Below, in pieces: positions 1 through 10,533 of a stretch of 41,503 nt of DNA (positions within the stretch are counted from its first letter, which is position 1; each line of letters starts with the position of its first letter). The stretch comes from Gemmatimonadota bacterium. GTDB taxonomy: Bacteria; 4572-55; J002. Position numbers and translations under genes: made by a program. The notes beneath the pieces were generated by a model. It made no database searches. It saw nothing but the letters and a program-made list of their open reading frames with translations, and was not told the DNA's origin. The stretch lies in NCBI GenBank assembly GCA_003697105.1, contig RFFQ01000046.1:1-41503 (forward strand). Direction: 5' to 3'.

Positions 1-2153
1 AAAAAGGTATCCTGACAGACACTTTCGTAAACCGGTTCCCACGAGACATAAAAACTAAAGGTGGTATCGGCGCACAAATCCGCCTGCCGAACATCAAACG
101 AAAGGGTGGTTGTAGAATCCCCAAACAGCGTCCCACCATTGCCTGTATAAGTAAAATCACCATTTCCGGCATTATAGCTCCAATCCGAAGCAACATTTTC
201 CACCGTCAACGTACTGGCATTTAAGTCCGATTGAATCACAAAATTAAGGGCACGCCCCCCATTGGTGTTAGTAACCGGAAGCGAAACCGTTTCGGGATAA
301 CCACTCTCCACATTGACCGTACCGGGAAAGGTGATGTTCACGTTGGGTTGTTTTAGCAAGAACGTTAAGCCAGTGGATACCGTTTGCGAACCGGTAGTAC
401 ATGGCTCGCCTGCTGTAGAGGGGACCGAAAGACTATCACAACCATTCACATAGACTTCAAAGGAATAGGTGGAATCATATCCAGCTTCAATTACCGGGAA
501 AAGTGCAGTAAAATAACGGCTGGGAATGTTTGGTGTTACATTTCCACTACCGAGAAAGGACCCGGCAACATATACAAAATCCGCGAACCATGTCGTACTA
601 TCAGTGACATTAAACAAGCGACCTTCACCCGTATTTTTAAGGCGCACTTCAACGCGGATCGTATCCTCAAACGAACCAATCACCGATGATGAAGGTGTGA
701 TCGGTGTTCCGTTTTTCTCGATAGCAACCACTTCCAAGACCAGATTCCCAATCACGACATCATGGGTAAACGTGGTGCTAGCAGAGATGGGGTTATTCTG
801 GTCATCTTCCCCCCGAATCTGCACTGGATTAATATACGTCGCGGAAAGCACCGTACAATCGGTCTGCATGTAGTGATCAATCCGCAGCGTATCCCCCACG
901 GCTAACCGTTGGGCGGCATTAAATTGCCACCGGACGGAATCTGGGGAGAAAACAGTGGTCACAAAATCTCCCGGGGAGCTCAGTGTTAAGCCACCATTAA
1001 TAATTTGGCTGGTGGACTTATAATCAAACCCAGAATCAAACACATTGATAACCGTAAAATCTTCTAGGGCGCTCCCACCGATATTGGTAATCCGGATGGA
1101 GTACCAATCGCCGGCGGTATCATTGCGGTCATGCTGGAGTTCTGCCACAAATAACTCAATCTGCAACGCCGGATCATTTGTGACCCCTGGCGAGACATCT
1201 CCCCCCGTCCGGATCACCCAATCCGTACCATTGTTGGTATCCGTACCATTGGGTGCCAACGCGATCGAATTTCCTGCCACCAAGCCGGTAATATCAATAT
1301 CGTTTACCCACGGCATATCACACGGAGGTGCATTCACATTACCTCCTGTACCATAGGCGATATAATCCACATCATTGCCCAGATCGGTGGTTAAAAGAAT
1401 ATCATCGCCAGCATCGGTAAAAAATTCACCCCCACCGGCATAAAAATGGTAAACCGGACCGACAAAATCGTCAGTACCACTCCCTGCATGGAACACGACA
1501 TATTCACCCGCGCCAACAATTTGATCCGGAAAGGTGTAGGTATTACCATTTTGATTTGATATCGTCCAACCGTTGATATTGTCGCCCGTCACCACATAGA
1601 GTTCCACCCATTCATTGGCGGCGGCGCCAGTTACACTCGCTTCATTAATGACAAACTTACCCAAATCACCATTGGAAGTGCTAATGGAGATATTATGCGT
1701 ATCCGTATCCGTCCCCGCTGGACTCCCAAATGCCGTAACCGAACTGACAATAGATGAAGGCAGATTACAGGTGGTCAGCAGGTCATACGTGATCACAATA
1801 CTATCGCCCGGCGCTAACACATCATTTGAAAAATTGAAAAAGATGAGACTGTCTGGGGAAGGATTGGAATAACTGAGGGTAATTCCACTACCATTGCGGG
1901 TAGCTGTGGGAGCCGGAGTCGAATCAAACAGCAGGCTATCGGGTAGATTATTAACGACCCAGAGCGAATCTGTCGCCGCCCCCGCCGTATTCCGAATCGT
2001 GATCGTAAAGGTTTCGCCATTGGCATCATTCCGGGTCATGGAGGCGGGACCCGAATGGGTCACACTCAACGTTTGCGAGAAGACAATCGGCGTATAAAAG
2101 AACCCAATGATAAGACCGATCAAAACCACACATGAGTAAAATCGAGGTGACAT
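1..2153 (-). CDS. Secreted lamin-tail-domain protein, C-terminus cut by window edge
   Basis: A reading frame with no stop runs from ATG at 2153 off the left edge, giving at least 717 residues. AGGA lies 7 nt before this ATG. The N-terminus is hydrophobic (residues ~8-22, followed by VFSQ) and looks like a Sec signal peptide. Residues ~30-135 form a DUF11-like beta module (the phrase 'FTITIRNTAGAATDSLWV'). Residues ~155-315 match the lamin-tail domain (LTD) fold: 'FVINEASVTGAAANEWVEL', then 'GWTISNQNGNTYTFPD' and 'AGEYVVFHAG'. More DUF11-like modules follow. LTD proteins in bacteria are usually extracellular and often sit beside nucleases or adhesins; no catalytic domain is visible here. It is the last gene seen in a four-gene surface cluster, 105 nt after the giant gene. 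The C-terminus, where a sorting signal or anchor might lie, is outside the window. Confidence 0.85.
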   Translation of the reverse strand, partial: MSPRFYSCVVLIGLIIGFFYTPIVFSQTLSVTHSGPASMTRNDANGETFTITIRNTAGAATDSLWVVNNLPDSLLFDSTPAPTATRNGSGITLSYSNPSPDSLIFFNFSNDVLAPGDSIVITYDLLTTCNLPSSIVSSVTAFGSPAGTDTDTHNISISTSNGDLGKFVINEASVTGAAANEWVELYVVTGDNINGWTISNQNGNTYTFPDQIVGAGEYVVFHAGSGTDDFVGPVYHFYAGGGEFFTDAGDDILLTTDLGNDVDYIAYGTGGNVNAPPCDMPWVNDIDITGLVAGNSIALAPNGTDTNNGTDWVIRTGGDVSPGVTNDPALQIELFVAELQHDRNDTAGDWYSIRITNIGGSALEDFTVINVFDSGFDYKSTSQIINGGLTLSSPGDFVTTVFSPDSVRWQFNAAQRLAVGDTLRIDHYMQTDCTVLSATYINPVQIRGEDDQNNPISASTTFTHDVVIGNLVLEVVAIEKNGTPITPSSSVIGSFEDTIRVEVRLKNTGEGRLFNVTDSTTWFADFVYVAGSFLGSGNVTPNIPSRYFTALFPVIEAGYDSTYSFEVYVNGCDSLSVPSTAGEPCTTGSQTVSTGLTFLLKQPNVNITFPGTVNVESGYPETVSLPVTNTNGGRALNFVIQSDLNASTLTVENVASDWSYNAGNGDFTYTGNGGTLFGDSTTTLSFDVRQADLCADTTFSFYVSWEPVYESVCQDTF

Positions 2154-2258
2154 CACGCATTCCTGTTCAAAAAAATGATGATTACCGGCGGATCACATGT
2201 TTATTTTTTTGATACGAACTGAAAAAATCTAAAAAACAAGTCGTGGCGTGCATTCAGG

Positions 2259-5200
2259 TTATCGAATCCGAATTGGCACATAGTGCTGGTGCTTCATCCC
2301 AGAACCCCCCCGATAAGAGAGTTCAACCCAAACCGGTACAAATGTTTGCTGATAATCCGCATCCACCTGAAGGGTGACCACGTGCGTTTGATGGCTGTGC
2401 CGGGACAGTTTATTCAACCGCCATACCGACTGACCCAGATGAACTCCTTCTGCCGGGCTGGTTATATTTAATTTTACGTAATAGGCATCGCCATCACCGT
2501 TATTTTGCACAACCACCACCAGTTGCCCCGTACTACCCGTGCTGAGGGACATATCCGGGGTGAAACTATACGCCAGATACGGCAATTGCGCCGGGTCCGT
2601 GGGAATGGGAACATCCCCAAACACCGGCTCAATATCCGGTGATGGATCGGTACTCGCCAACGCCGTGTTGACGGTCTGGTTGACCTCCTGCACGGTCTGA
2701 TTAATGGATTCCATCACCGGTTCGGTTTGTGTCAATACCTCTGGATTCAAGGTCAACAAGGAGAGCATCGGTGTACTGGAAAGCGTCACCGGCGAATATA
2801 AGCCATTTTTCTCAATCAACCCAATCGTTGCCATGGGGTCAAATTGCCGGATATAATCCGGTACTTCTTGCATCAGTACGTGATCATTCTCCGCTAATTC
2901 CACCACAGCCACATCGCGGTTCTCTGCGGAGACCGGTGTCCTCACGCCACTGAGTAATTCGGGGTCGGGGGCACTGGTGAAAACTTGCTCATCCAATTTC
3001 ACCCGCAGACTGGCGAAAGGACCTTGCTTCCAATAGCTATAATCGGAAAAATCGCGATCCTCGAAGCCGGTAATATTGTAGCCCAAAATCCCTTGGAGAT
3101 TTTGGACAAGCCGCATCCCGACTTCTGCACCCAAACTGTATTGGTAGGTATTCGTCTGGTATTGATGAAGAACCCGTGCTCCAATAGTCAGGTCAAAGCG
3201 GTCTGTCAAATCGTACACCATTTCGGCTAAGCCTAAATCGGTATAGATGGTAAAGGGGTCTAATATTTCAGATTCCCAATCGGTACGCTTAATAGCATAG
3301 CGCCCGCGCAATTGCAACCGGGGCGTTTTTTGGTAAACCGCTTCGGCGGAAACCAACGTTCGGGCGGCAACATACTCCTGCCCTCGATTATAGCGGAACC
3401 GTAACATGGCTAAAACATTTAAGCGATCATGATCCAGAGGGCGAAATGCCCAACCGGCATACCCATCGGATTTGATATTATCCCGTTTGTCTTTCAAATC
3501 CTCATACCAGTAGGTTTGGCGGGCGATAAAATCCACGCCATTTTCAAACCGTTGCCGGGTTTGAAAGTCGATGACATGCTTATCGGAATCATCTCCCATC
3601 CGAATTTCATATTTACCTGAAACTTGGCTGGTGGCAGTCCGCCGGTACGCGGCATTCGCCCCGAAAACATAAAAATCTTCCCGCTGTTGCCCGCTGATTT
3701 TCTGTACAGATTCTCCCCGGACACCCAGATGAAGGGTTTCTCCGAAGGTAAATTTTTGGCGTGCCCCTTCGGTGTACGAGGTACTTTTATTATCAAACGC
3801 AGTATGAGTATAGAGGTCAGTATTTTTTAACACCGTCAATTCCAAACCGGCTTTCGCCCGCAGGGGATTTTCGGTCGAATCAATTTCATCATGTTGGTAT
3901 TCCGCGTTTCCAAACAACCGAATTTTATCAAACAGATGCAGACCTTGCCGGAAATCAAAACTGGCAGTGGATTTGGATGGGAATTGGTCAATCACATCGC
4001 CACTCAAAATTCGGGCATGACCCACCGACAGTTTGAGGTTATTCGTTGGAGCAAAGGTCAATTCGCCTTTTGCCATTTGGGACTCTTCTTTGGAAGTAGC
4101 GCCCTCGCTTTCGGTATACTGATAGCCCACAGCCGCCTCAACACCCGGTAGACCAAAGATAAGTTCCGTGTTATTGACTCGTGTTGTCAGGTCTTTATTG
4201 AGATGATCCCGAACATAGGCTTCACCTCCTAAGCTAATTTTGGTGCGGTTACGGCTACCTAAGCTGAACCGGTATCGCAGCCCATATTTTTCGGTACCCC
4301 GTTCTGCCGACGTGATGCTCGGGTTGGAAAAACTGGATTCCTGATAGCGATAGTACAATTCCACCTGCTTCGTGTTGGATAACGTTTTCACATTCATCAA
4401 GTAGGCTTTACCGGAGGAATCCGCCAATGAGGTGGGGTCTGTGTGTTTGGACTGGGCATATTCCCCTCGAACCTGAATCTTCCGGTTAAATAGGTTCGCT
4501 TTGGCATCGGTACCCAGCAATTCGTAATTTTGAAATTGATCGGCGTTTTCTTCGACCACAGCAGTGACCCCAATTTCACCCACTTCCGGATACCGGATAG
4601 CCGCACGACCGCCATATTTATAATATTTAGCATCCTGCGAGCGGCTTTCATACTGAACGATGATATAAACCGGATTCAAATCAAGGTCTAACGCTGGAAC
4701 CGCTTGCTCAAACAGAATCGACCCATCATCATAATCAATTTGATAATCAGTATGCCGGACTAAATCTTTCCGGCTCAGGATATTTTCAGAATGGAAGCGA
4801 TCCCGCACTTCCACCGTCACTTTTTCACTATTTTCCACCAGAGGGACATGAGACAAGAAGTAATAACCTGAAATACCTTCACTGGGAATTTCTTCCCGTT
4901 GAAAAGCCTGATTACTATAGGTTACAAAACCGGTGGCATTCAAATAATCATTTTCCAGATGTGTTTTGACTCCCTGATACGCCCGGTCATATCGTGTCAA
5001 TTCCGTCTGGGTCAATCCGGCGCGGTAATCACCATACATGGTATAAGACTTATTACGCTCAATCCGGACATATAAAGGAGATTGCGACTCGGAATCATAG
5101 CCCGTTTTGCTAGCATCCCCATAAATCGGATAATAACTATTCGGGTCAATTTGTTCAAACAATTTATCCTTATTGGGGACTTTACGGCTATCATATTGGG

Positions 5201-8200
5201 CTGTCAACAGATATTTCCCTAAGATTCGACCGCGCAAGAACAACTGCAGACCGGCATCGGTCCATACTTCCTCTTCGTAGTCATCCACCACATCTGGGGG
5301 CATCTTCGACCGGTCACCACTAAAGGTTTGGTAGCCAATAGTCCCTTCACCCAAAGCAACAAAGGTAAAATCCCGCAATTCCGGCAGAAATTCAATCCGT
5401 TTGGAGACTTGAAACGAGGTCGAGATCGTCGCGGTAAAAAAGCGGACTTCTGGCTCGTAGGAAGGGCTGAGTTGCACTTTAGCAAAGCCATCTTTGGTTC
5501 TCACCTGATGCCCCGGCATCCCCGGATGCGCGTCGGGAGTCACAAAATCTCCGTGGTCAATCGCGACCGTAACAAAAATGTTATCTGCCACATGAATCCC
5601 ATTTTTATCTAAGATTTCCATAATCAGTGTCGGTTCCGTAACCCCGTCCGACGTCGGATATTTGGGCTCCGTTTTGAACTTAATCTGGGCAGGACGATCC
5701 GCATAATACACATAGACCGGGTCAGATACAATCTCTTTTCGTCCCGGCATAATGGCAACCGCCACCAATTCATTTTTACCCAACTGAATCGGTACACTAA
5801 AATAGTCATATTGCGCCAAACTCACCGCGGCATTTAACCGTTTTTCGCCCACTTGGTCATTGGGGACAACCTTACCATTCACTCGCAATTCATAATTGGC
5901 GGCAAGCGGCACTTGAATACTCACCGAAATTTTGCTTCGTGTCGTGTACACCTCACCATCTTGGGGAGACAGCACAAATGCTTTTTGATTACGTTTCAGG
6001 GCAAGCAATTCTTCCCGCGTCATTTCACTCACTTCTTTGCGGGGCATTGCCGGAGTTTGCTCACCATCCACACCTTCGCTGACCCAGCTTGAGTCCACAT
6101 CGGCTAACGTTTCCGCAGATGATGACGGGACAGAGGAGGTGGGGGTCTTTGACTTCCGAATTAATTTACGACCCGAAGAGGGCTTGCCATTCACATCCGG
6201 CTTTGGTAAGGAGTCCAACTCCACCGCCTCGCCGAGGGGTTTGACTTCATACTGAATGAACGATACACCTGCGGGGACATTCTTTAAATGCCACTCTAAT
6301 TTTCCACCCTCCAGCACTACGGGATCGGGTAGGGGTCTTCCATCCATTTCGGCACTGCCCGGCACATACGCTAACTGGGGAGGGAGTTGATCCTTAACTG
6401 TTAAGGAATCAAACATGCCATCCGCTTCCAGTTTGAGTTCCATACGGGTGGATTGGCGGCGTGATTCCATGGTACTAAGTCGTTCCGGCAATTCAATGAT
6501 AACTTCCGTCCGGCGGTTTTTCTGCATATTTTCTAGGGTGGTATTCGGCGCCACCGGACGTGTTGCCGCAAAGCCCGCCCACGTCATGCGGTCCGGATCG
6601 ACCCCATGATCCACCAAATATTGGTACACCACCCGTGCCCGCGCTTCCGAAAGTTCCCAGTTGGACGGAAATTCTGGGGTGTTAATCGGACGAATATCGG
6701 TGTGTCCTTCCACCCGCCCGGTCGCTGTGGGATAAATCTCTTGCAAGATTTCCACAATACGATCCAAATAATGATAACTCCCTGGGCGTAAATCCGCCTT
6801 ACCCGTATCAAACAGAAAATCACCTAAAGTAAACGTAAGTTCATTTTCATCCGCAACAAATTCGGGTTGTAGGTTCAGCGTAAACTCCTTAGAGCGCCGC
6901 GGATTTCCACGGGCATCAGTCCATTCGATATATGCCAATCGACCCAGAACTTCCGGCATATTTTCAGTATCGACTTCCACGGCGTAGGTAAAAATACCTT
7001 TCATGCCGTCAGGGAAATCACCCAGATTCCAAATGAACTGACCGTCCACCTGCTGGGGAACCGAGTCATATGGTGCATCGTTCCACCGCACACTTTCCGG
7101 GAGATACGTTCCATTTAGGTCTTCACTAACTAAACGGACGTCCGTCATCGCCTCAAAGCTCCGGTCAATACGGAAGATATATTGGACCCGGTTCAAAGCG
7201 GGTTTTTCAGCCCCCGGCGGGAGCAAGGTGATTTCGACCCGGCGGTTGAGTGCCATATTCTTCAGGGAAGTATTCGGCACTTTCGGAATGGACGGTCCAT
7301 ACCCTTTAATGACCATATTTGCGCGATTTGCGCCCAGCGAATCCAGCGCCGCGGCGACTGCTTCTGCCCGTGCTTCCGAAAGCTCCTGATTCGACGGAAA
7401 TTCTGGGGTATGGATCGGACGAATATCGGTATGACCTTCGATTAAAATTTGCCAATCGGGGTGAGTCTCCAAAAAGGCGATCAACTGATGAAATTCATCT
7501 GGAATGCGTAATAGCTCCGCTTTACCCGTATCAAAATGAGATTCTGGAATTTCGAGAACTTGCACAGCTTCCTGTTGTTGCCCCGGTAATAAACGCACCT
7601 CCTGTGATAAATACGCTTTTTGTACGTCAATCGTCGCTAACAGTGGGCGAACCAGCCGGAAATTGGCTTTGACCAGCCCGCTTTCCATCAAATCCACAAA
7701 CTGCGTCGTAGCGGAGCCCACAAAATGATTATCAACCGGCAACGGAATCAAATCAGGCGGCACGGTAACCATATCCAGCTTGATCACATGGACACCGGGG
7801 TCAATACCGTCCACGGAATAAAGACCGTTGGCATCGGTGATAATATACCGCCCATCTTCCATATATAACCGGACTTTATGAAGTGGTACATCCCCCTCAT
7901 CAAATATCCGGTTGTTATTTTCATCAACGAATACTCGTCCCAAAAGACGTCCTTCGGGGCGAAACACACCCTCGATCACCCGGACCACGGCTTGGTCGTC
8001 ATTACTCACCAACGTCACTTCTTCAATTATTTTCACCCGTTCTGGCGAGATAATTTGTTGTGGCGGGACAACTGGATTCCCCGTCATCCGGGCAACATTG
8101 ATATGCTCGCCCACCTGGGTATTGACCCCCGCCACGGAGAGATAACGCAACGTGCGTTTTTCCTTCGGTGCTAAGCTATCTGGGATAACCCACACCGCCT

Positions 8201-10484
8201 GACTTCCATTTTGAATGGGATCGGAGAAGGGTATCCCGTCAACTTTGGAACTACCTTTCACATAGCGGAAACTGTTCGGCATAAAGTCATACAGCCGTCC
8301 ATTGGAAACATATGCGGTCGGGCTCACATTCTCAAAATCAATTTCATATTCCACCAGACCCCCACGCTCGACGGTTTTGCGAAGGACCCGTTTATCAATG
8401 CGGACCATGGGGTTAAGAACGGTAACGACCACAATTTCTGAAAAAGCAACTTCCGTTTCAATGGATTCCAGCGTCGCCATATTGGGAATGCTATCCAAAT
8501 CCACCGCATTATCGATCACTCGGGCATTAAAGGTCACCTGTCCCCACGATTGGCGGGGCAGGGTGGGAAAGGTCCAAATCAGACTCCGGGTGGGTTCATC
8601 GTACCGGGCACTCACCAACACTTCTAGTGAATCGGTTGCCGTTTGGTGAAATTCCGCCTTATTTTGATTATTAATATTGCGCCGGATGACGGACACGGTA
8701 TCCTGATACATCATTAAACGACCATCGGTCCAATTGGTAACATCGGTCAACCGAAAATCGATCTCATCGGTCAAGATGGCATTCGTGATATCAAAAATAC
8801 TTAGATTTTCAAAAGTGATGGTGTACTTCAGCCACTCGCCTGCCTTGACAAATTCTTCCGGTTCCACTTCAATTTTAAGCGGCGCAAAAAAGGCTTGAAT
8901 TCGTTCGATCCGGTCAATGGTGTAATTGGGTCGTGCATCCGGGTCAACGGTGGACTCCACCCGAACGACTAAATCCCAATGCATCGAATTATTATCCCCA
9001 ATAGCGGTGGTATCCGTCACTCCCACCGTGGCAACAATGGTTTGGCGTTCCCCGGGGCGAAGACGCACATCGGGGATACCATCTCCAGACGCATCATCCA
9101 AACGGTCTGTTTGATTCAAGGAATAGAAAAAAACAACGGAATTAGGGGGAAGTGTGCTGTTTTCCCGGTCAAAGAAGACATTAATATCATCCGTCGTATT
9201 ACCGGAATTTAAAATCGTATTAAAAAATACGGCGGGACGTCCTTGCTGGTCTAAGCGGGCGATCTGTCGCACCGAGGAGATATCCGGGGTATCATACCGG
9301 TCCCGCTCCGGATAGTATTCATCGGCGTCATTGGGGAAACGAGGTCGATCCAAAGGACCAATCCAGACTTCAGCAACGGGAGGAATAAGTGTAATGACTT
9401 CATTGGTCTCTTGCGGTTCCCCTTCTAGGGTAGAATAGGAATAGGTACCATAGTTTTCTAACCGCAGATTCCCCGGCACGTTATCATTGACCCGTACCTT
9501 AAAGCGAAACCGTCCCGTTTCCTGCGAACCCAAGCTGAGAATACGGTGCCGGATGCCTAACACATCGGTACCCTCACCGGCGTCCGGTTCTTGATCCACC
9601 CATACGGTATCTTGGATGCCGGAATCAAACACTAAATATTCGGTTTGCCCTTCCGGGAAAACATGAAAACTGCGAGGCACATACGTAATATAAAGACTAT
9701 CATCATCTTGATAGCGGAAAATATCTTGAATGATAACATCACGGGCGGCATTATTCCCTAAATTCCGAAACTCAATGATGTATTCTAAGGTATCGCCTTC
9801 TGCCGCTTCTTGACGATCCACTGACTTATTCACCACCAGATTCGCTCGATTGGAAACATCAACCCGAGCCACATTATCAATATCCGCTGCCGTTGAATGA
9901 ATACTCCGCCCTTCAATATTAAAATAGCCTTGTGCTCCTTCCGGTATCGAGAGGTCCAGTAAGATCGCCACTGCTAAATTAATAAAACCATCCGGTTCGA
10001 TATCTTCTGCTTGGGTAATTTGGGGTTCCCGGGGAGAGGGTAAACCATCCCCGTTCAGATCATGGTAAATACGAATCTGGTCCGGCTCATAATACGGGAA
10101 CCCATTGAAACCTTCCACGTTGAAACAGCGTAAATCGTAAGTATCAGTAATATTGCCTGTATTATATAAGATATAGGAAAAATAGGTTTCAATCCCCGGT
10201 GTGCCAAAACGGGTTTGTCCGGGTGCTTCAACGGTTCCGTTGGGCAGAATTTCCAAACCGTAAACCGGCATAATCTCCGTATATACCGTATTGGAACTAA
10301 CGGTCTGTGGACCTTGGGTGGTACTGTATTTGACATAGGAGGTATTCACAATTTGCATCCCTGCGCGGGCTTTCGCAAAACCCAACGCCGGTAAGCAAAC
10401 CAGAGAGATCACCAATAGCCCGAGCACCCACCAATGGGATCGAGTTTTAAGATATGTCATTATCGGATTCAAAATGGTAGCCAT
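2259..10484 (-). CDS. Giant outer-membrane protein: DUF11-like repeats, two OmpA domains, beta-barrel
   Basis: About 2741 residues. The signal peptide has the hydrophobic core 'WVLGLLVISLVCLPALG' and ends FAKARA. In order (approximate residues): an N-terminal module shared with the neighbouring 1075-aa protein; DUF11-like repeats near 215, 540 and 695; an SdrD-B/carboxypeptidase-regulatory-like domain near 849 ('VFVDENNNRIFDEGD'); OmpA domain 1 with GHTDIRP at 1017 and NRRVEI; OmpA domain 2 with GHTDIRP at 1260 and NRRTEV; a Ser/Pro/Lys-rich linker near 1440; a bacterial Ig-like region; a long run of alternating amphipathic strands (~1700-2495) typical of an outer-membrane barrel; and a C-terminal CARDB-like beta module. 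OmpA domains of this type bind peptidoglycan, so the protein probably ties the envelope layers together. No start codon has a strong ribosome site: ATGs at 10523, 10484 and 10460 are all in frame. 10484 has AGAAAG 4 nt upstream; 10460 would give the neatest signal peptide. Confidence 0.85.
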   Translation of the reverse strand: MATILNPIMTYLKTRSHWWVLGLLVISLVCLPALGFAKARAGMQIVNTSYVKYSTTQGPQTVSSNTVYTEIMPVYGLEILPNGTVEAPGQTRFGTPGIETYFSYILYNTGNITDTYDLRCFNVEGFNGFPYYEPDQIRIYHDLNGDGLPSPREPQITQAEDIEPDGFINLAVAILLDLSIPEGAQGYFNIEGRSIHSTAADIDNVARVDVSNRANLVVNKSVDRQEAAEGDTLEYIIEFRNLGNNAARDVIIQDIFRYQDDDSLYITYVPRSFHVFPEGQTEYLVFDSGIQDTVWVDQEPDAGEGTDVLGIRHRILSLGSQETGRFRFKVRVNDNVPGNLRLENYGTYSYSTLEGEPQETNEVITLIPPVAEVWIGPLDRPRFPNDADEYYPERDRYDTPDISSVRQIARLDQQGRPAVFFNTILNSGNTTDDINVFFDRENSTLPPNSVVFFYSLNQTDRLDDASGDGIPDVRLRPGERQTIVATVGVTDTTAIGDNNSMHWDLVVRVESTVDPDARPNYTIDRIERIQAFFAPLKIEVEPEEFVKAGEWLKYTITFENLSIFDITNAILTDEIDFRLTDVTNWTDGRLMMYQDTVSVIRRNINNQNKAEFHQTATDSLEVLVSARYDEPTRSLIWTFPTLPRQSWGQVTFNARVIDNAVDLDSIPNMATLESIETEVAFSEIVVVTVLNPMVRIDKRVLRKTVERGGLVEYEIDFENVSPTAYVSNGRLYDFMPNSFRYVKGSSKVDGIPFSDPIQNGSQAVWVIPDSLAPKEKRTLRYLSVAGVNTQVGEHINVARMTGNPVVPPQQIISPERVKIIEEVTLVSNDDQAVVRVIEGVFRPEGRLLGRVFVDENNNRIFDEGDVPLHKVRLYMEDGRYIITDANGLYSVDGIDPGVHVIKLDMVTVPPDLIPLPVDNHFVGSATTQFVDLMESGLVKANFRLVRPLLATIDVQKAYLSQEVRLLPGQQQEAVQVLEIPESHFDTGKAELLRIPDEFHQLIAFLETHPDWQILIEGHTDIRPIHTPEFPSNQELSEARAEAVAAALDSLGANRANMVIKGYGPSIPKVPNTSLKNMALNRRVEITLLPPGAEKPALNRVQYIFRIDRSFEAMTDVRLVSEDLNGTYLPESVRWNDAPYDSVPQQVDGQFIWNLGDFPDGMKGIFTYAVEVDTENMPEVLGRLAYIEWTDARGNPRRSKEFTLNLQPEFVADENELTFTLGDFLFDTGKADLRPGSYHYLDRIVEILQEIYPTATGRVEGHTDIRPINTPEFPSNWELSEARARVVYQYLVDHGVDPDRMTWAGFAATRPVAPNTTLENMQKNRRTEVIIELPERLSTMESRRQSTRMELKLEADGMFDSLTVKDQLPPQLAYVPGSAEMDGRPLPDPVVLEGGKLEWHLKNVPAGVSFIQYEVKPLGEAVELDSLPKPDVNGKPSSGRKLIRKSKTPTSSVPSSSAETLADVDSSWVSEGVDGEQTPAMPRKEVSEMTREELLALKRNQKAFVLSPQDGEVYTTRSKISVSIQVPLAANYELRVNGKVVPNDQVGEKRLNAAVSLAQYDYFSVPIQLGKNELVAVAIMPGRKEIVSDPVYVYYADRPAQIKFKTEPKYPTSDGVTEPTLIMEILDKNGIHVADNIFVTVAIDHGDFVTPDAHPGMPGHQVRTKDGFAKVQLSPSYEPEVRFFTATISTSFQVSKRIEFLPELRDFTFVALGEGTIGYQTFSGDRSKMPPDVVDDYEEEVWTDAGLQLFLRGRILGKYLLTAQYDSRKVPNKDKLFEQIDPNSYYPIYGDASKTGYDSESQSPLYVRIERNKSYTMYGDYRAGLTQTELTRYDRAYQGVKTHLENDYLNATGFVTYSNQAFQREEIPSEGISGYYFLSHVPLVENSEKVTVEVRDRFHSENILSRKDLVRHTDYQIDYDDGSILFEQAVPALDLDLNPVYIIVQYESRSQDAKYYKYGGRAAIRYPEVGEIGVTAVVEENADQFQNYELLGTDAKANLFNRKIQVRGEYAQSKHTDPTSLADSSGKAYLMNVKTLSNTKQVELYYRYQESSFSNPSITSAERGTEKYGLRYRFSLGSRNRTKISLGGEAYVRDHLNKDLTTRVNNTELIFGLPGVEAAVGYQYTESEGATSKEESQMAKGELTFAPTNNLKLSVGHARILSGDVIDQFPSKSTASFDFRQGLHLFDKIRLFGNAEYQHDEIDSTENPLRAKAGLELTVLKNTDLYTHTAFDNKSTSYTEGARQKFTFGETLHLGVRGESVQKISGQQREDFYVFGANAAYRRTATSQVSGKYEIRMGDDSDKHVIDFQTRQRFENGVDFIARQTYWYEDLKDKRDNIKSDGYAGWAFRPLDHDRLNVLAMLRFRYNRGQEYVAARTLVSAEAVYQKTPRLQLRGRYAIKRTDWESEILDPFTIYTDLGLAEMVYDLTDRFDLTIGARVLHQYQTNTYQYSLGAEVGMRLVQNLQGILGYNITGFEDRDFSDYSYWKQGPFASLRVKLDEQVFTSAPDPELLSGVRTPVSAENRDVAVVELAENDHVLMQEVPDYIRQFDPMATIGLIEKNGLYSPVTLSSTPMLSLLTLNPEVLTQTEPVMESINQTVQEVNQTVNTALASTDPSPDIEPVFGDVPIPTDPAQLPYLAYSFTPDMSLSTGSTGQLVVVVQNNGDGDAYYVKLNITSPAEGVHLGQSVWRLNKLSRHSHQTHVVTLQVDADYQQTFVPVWVELSYRGGSGMKHQHYVPIRIR
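6490..6840 (-). other. OmpA-type peptidoglycan-binding domain 2 inside the giant protein
   Basis: A second copy begins near 'FLFDTGKADLRPGS', has GHTDIRP followed by 'TPEFPSNWELSEARARVV', and ends NRRTEVI. It lies about 240 residues after the first copy, with a DUF11-like module between them. The two copies are nearly identical at protein and DNA level around GHTDIRP, which points to an internal duplication or gene conversion. Confidence 0.85.
7210..7560 (-). other. OmpA-type peptidoglycan-binding domain 1 inside the giant protein
   Basis: The domain begins near 'SHFDTGKAEL' and has the core GHTDIRP, the helix 'ELSEARAEAV' and the C-terminal NRRVEI motif. These are hallmarks of the OmpA_C family; the Asp of GHTD and the Arg of NRR are typical peptidoglycan-contacting positions. 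It lies in mid-protein rather than at the C-terminus, where OmpA domains are usually found. Confidence 0.85.
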
Positions 10485-10533
10485 TGCACTTTCTGAATGA
10501 AATAAAAAGCAACACGTTTCCATTTTAATAAAG

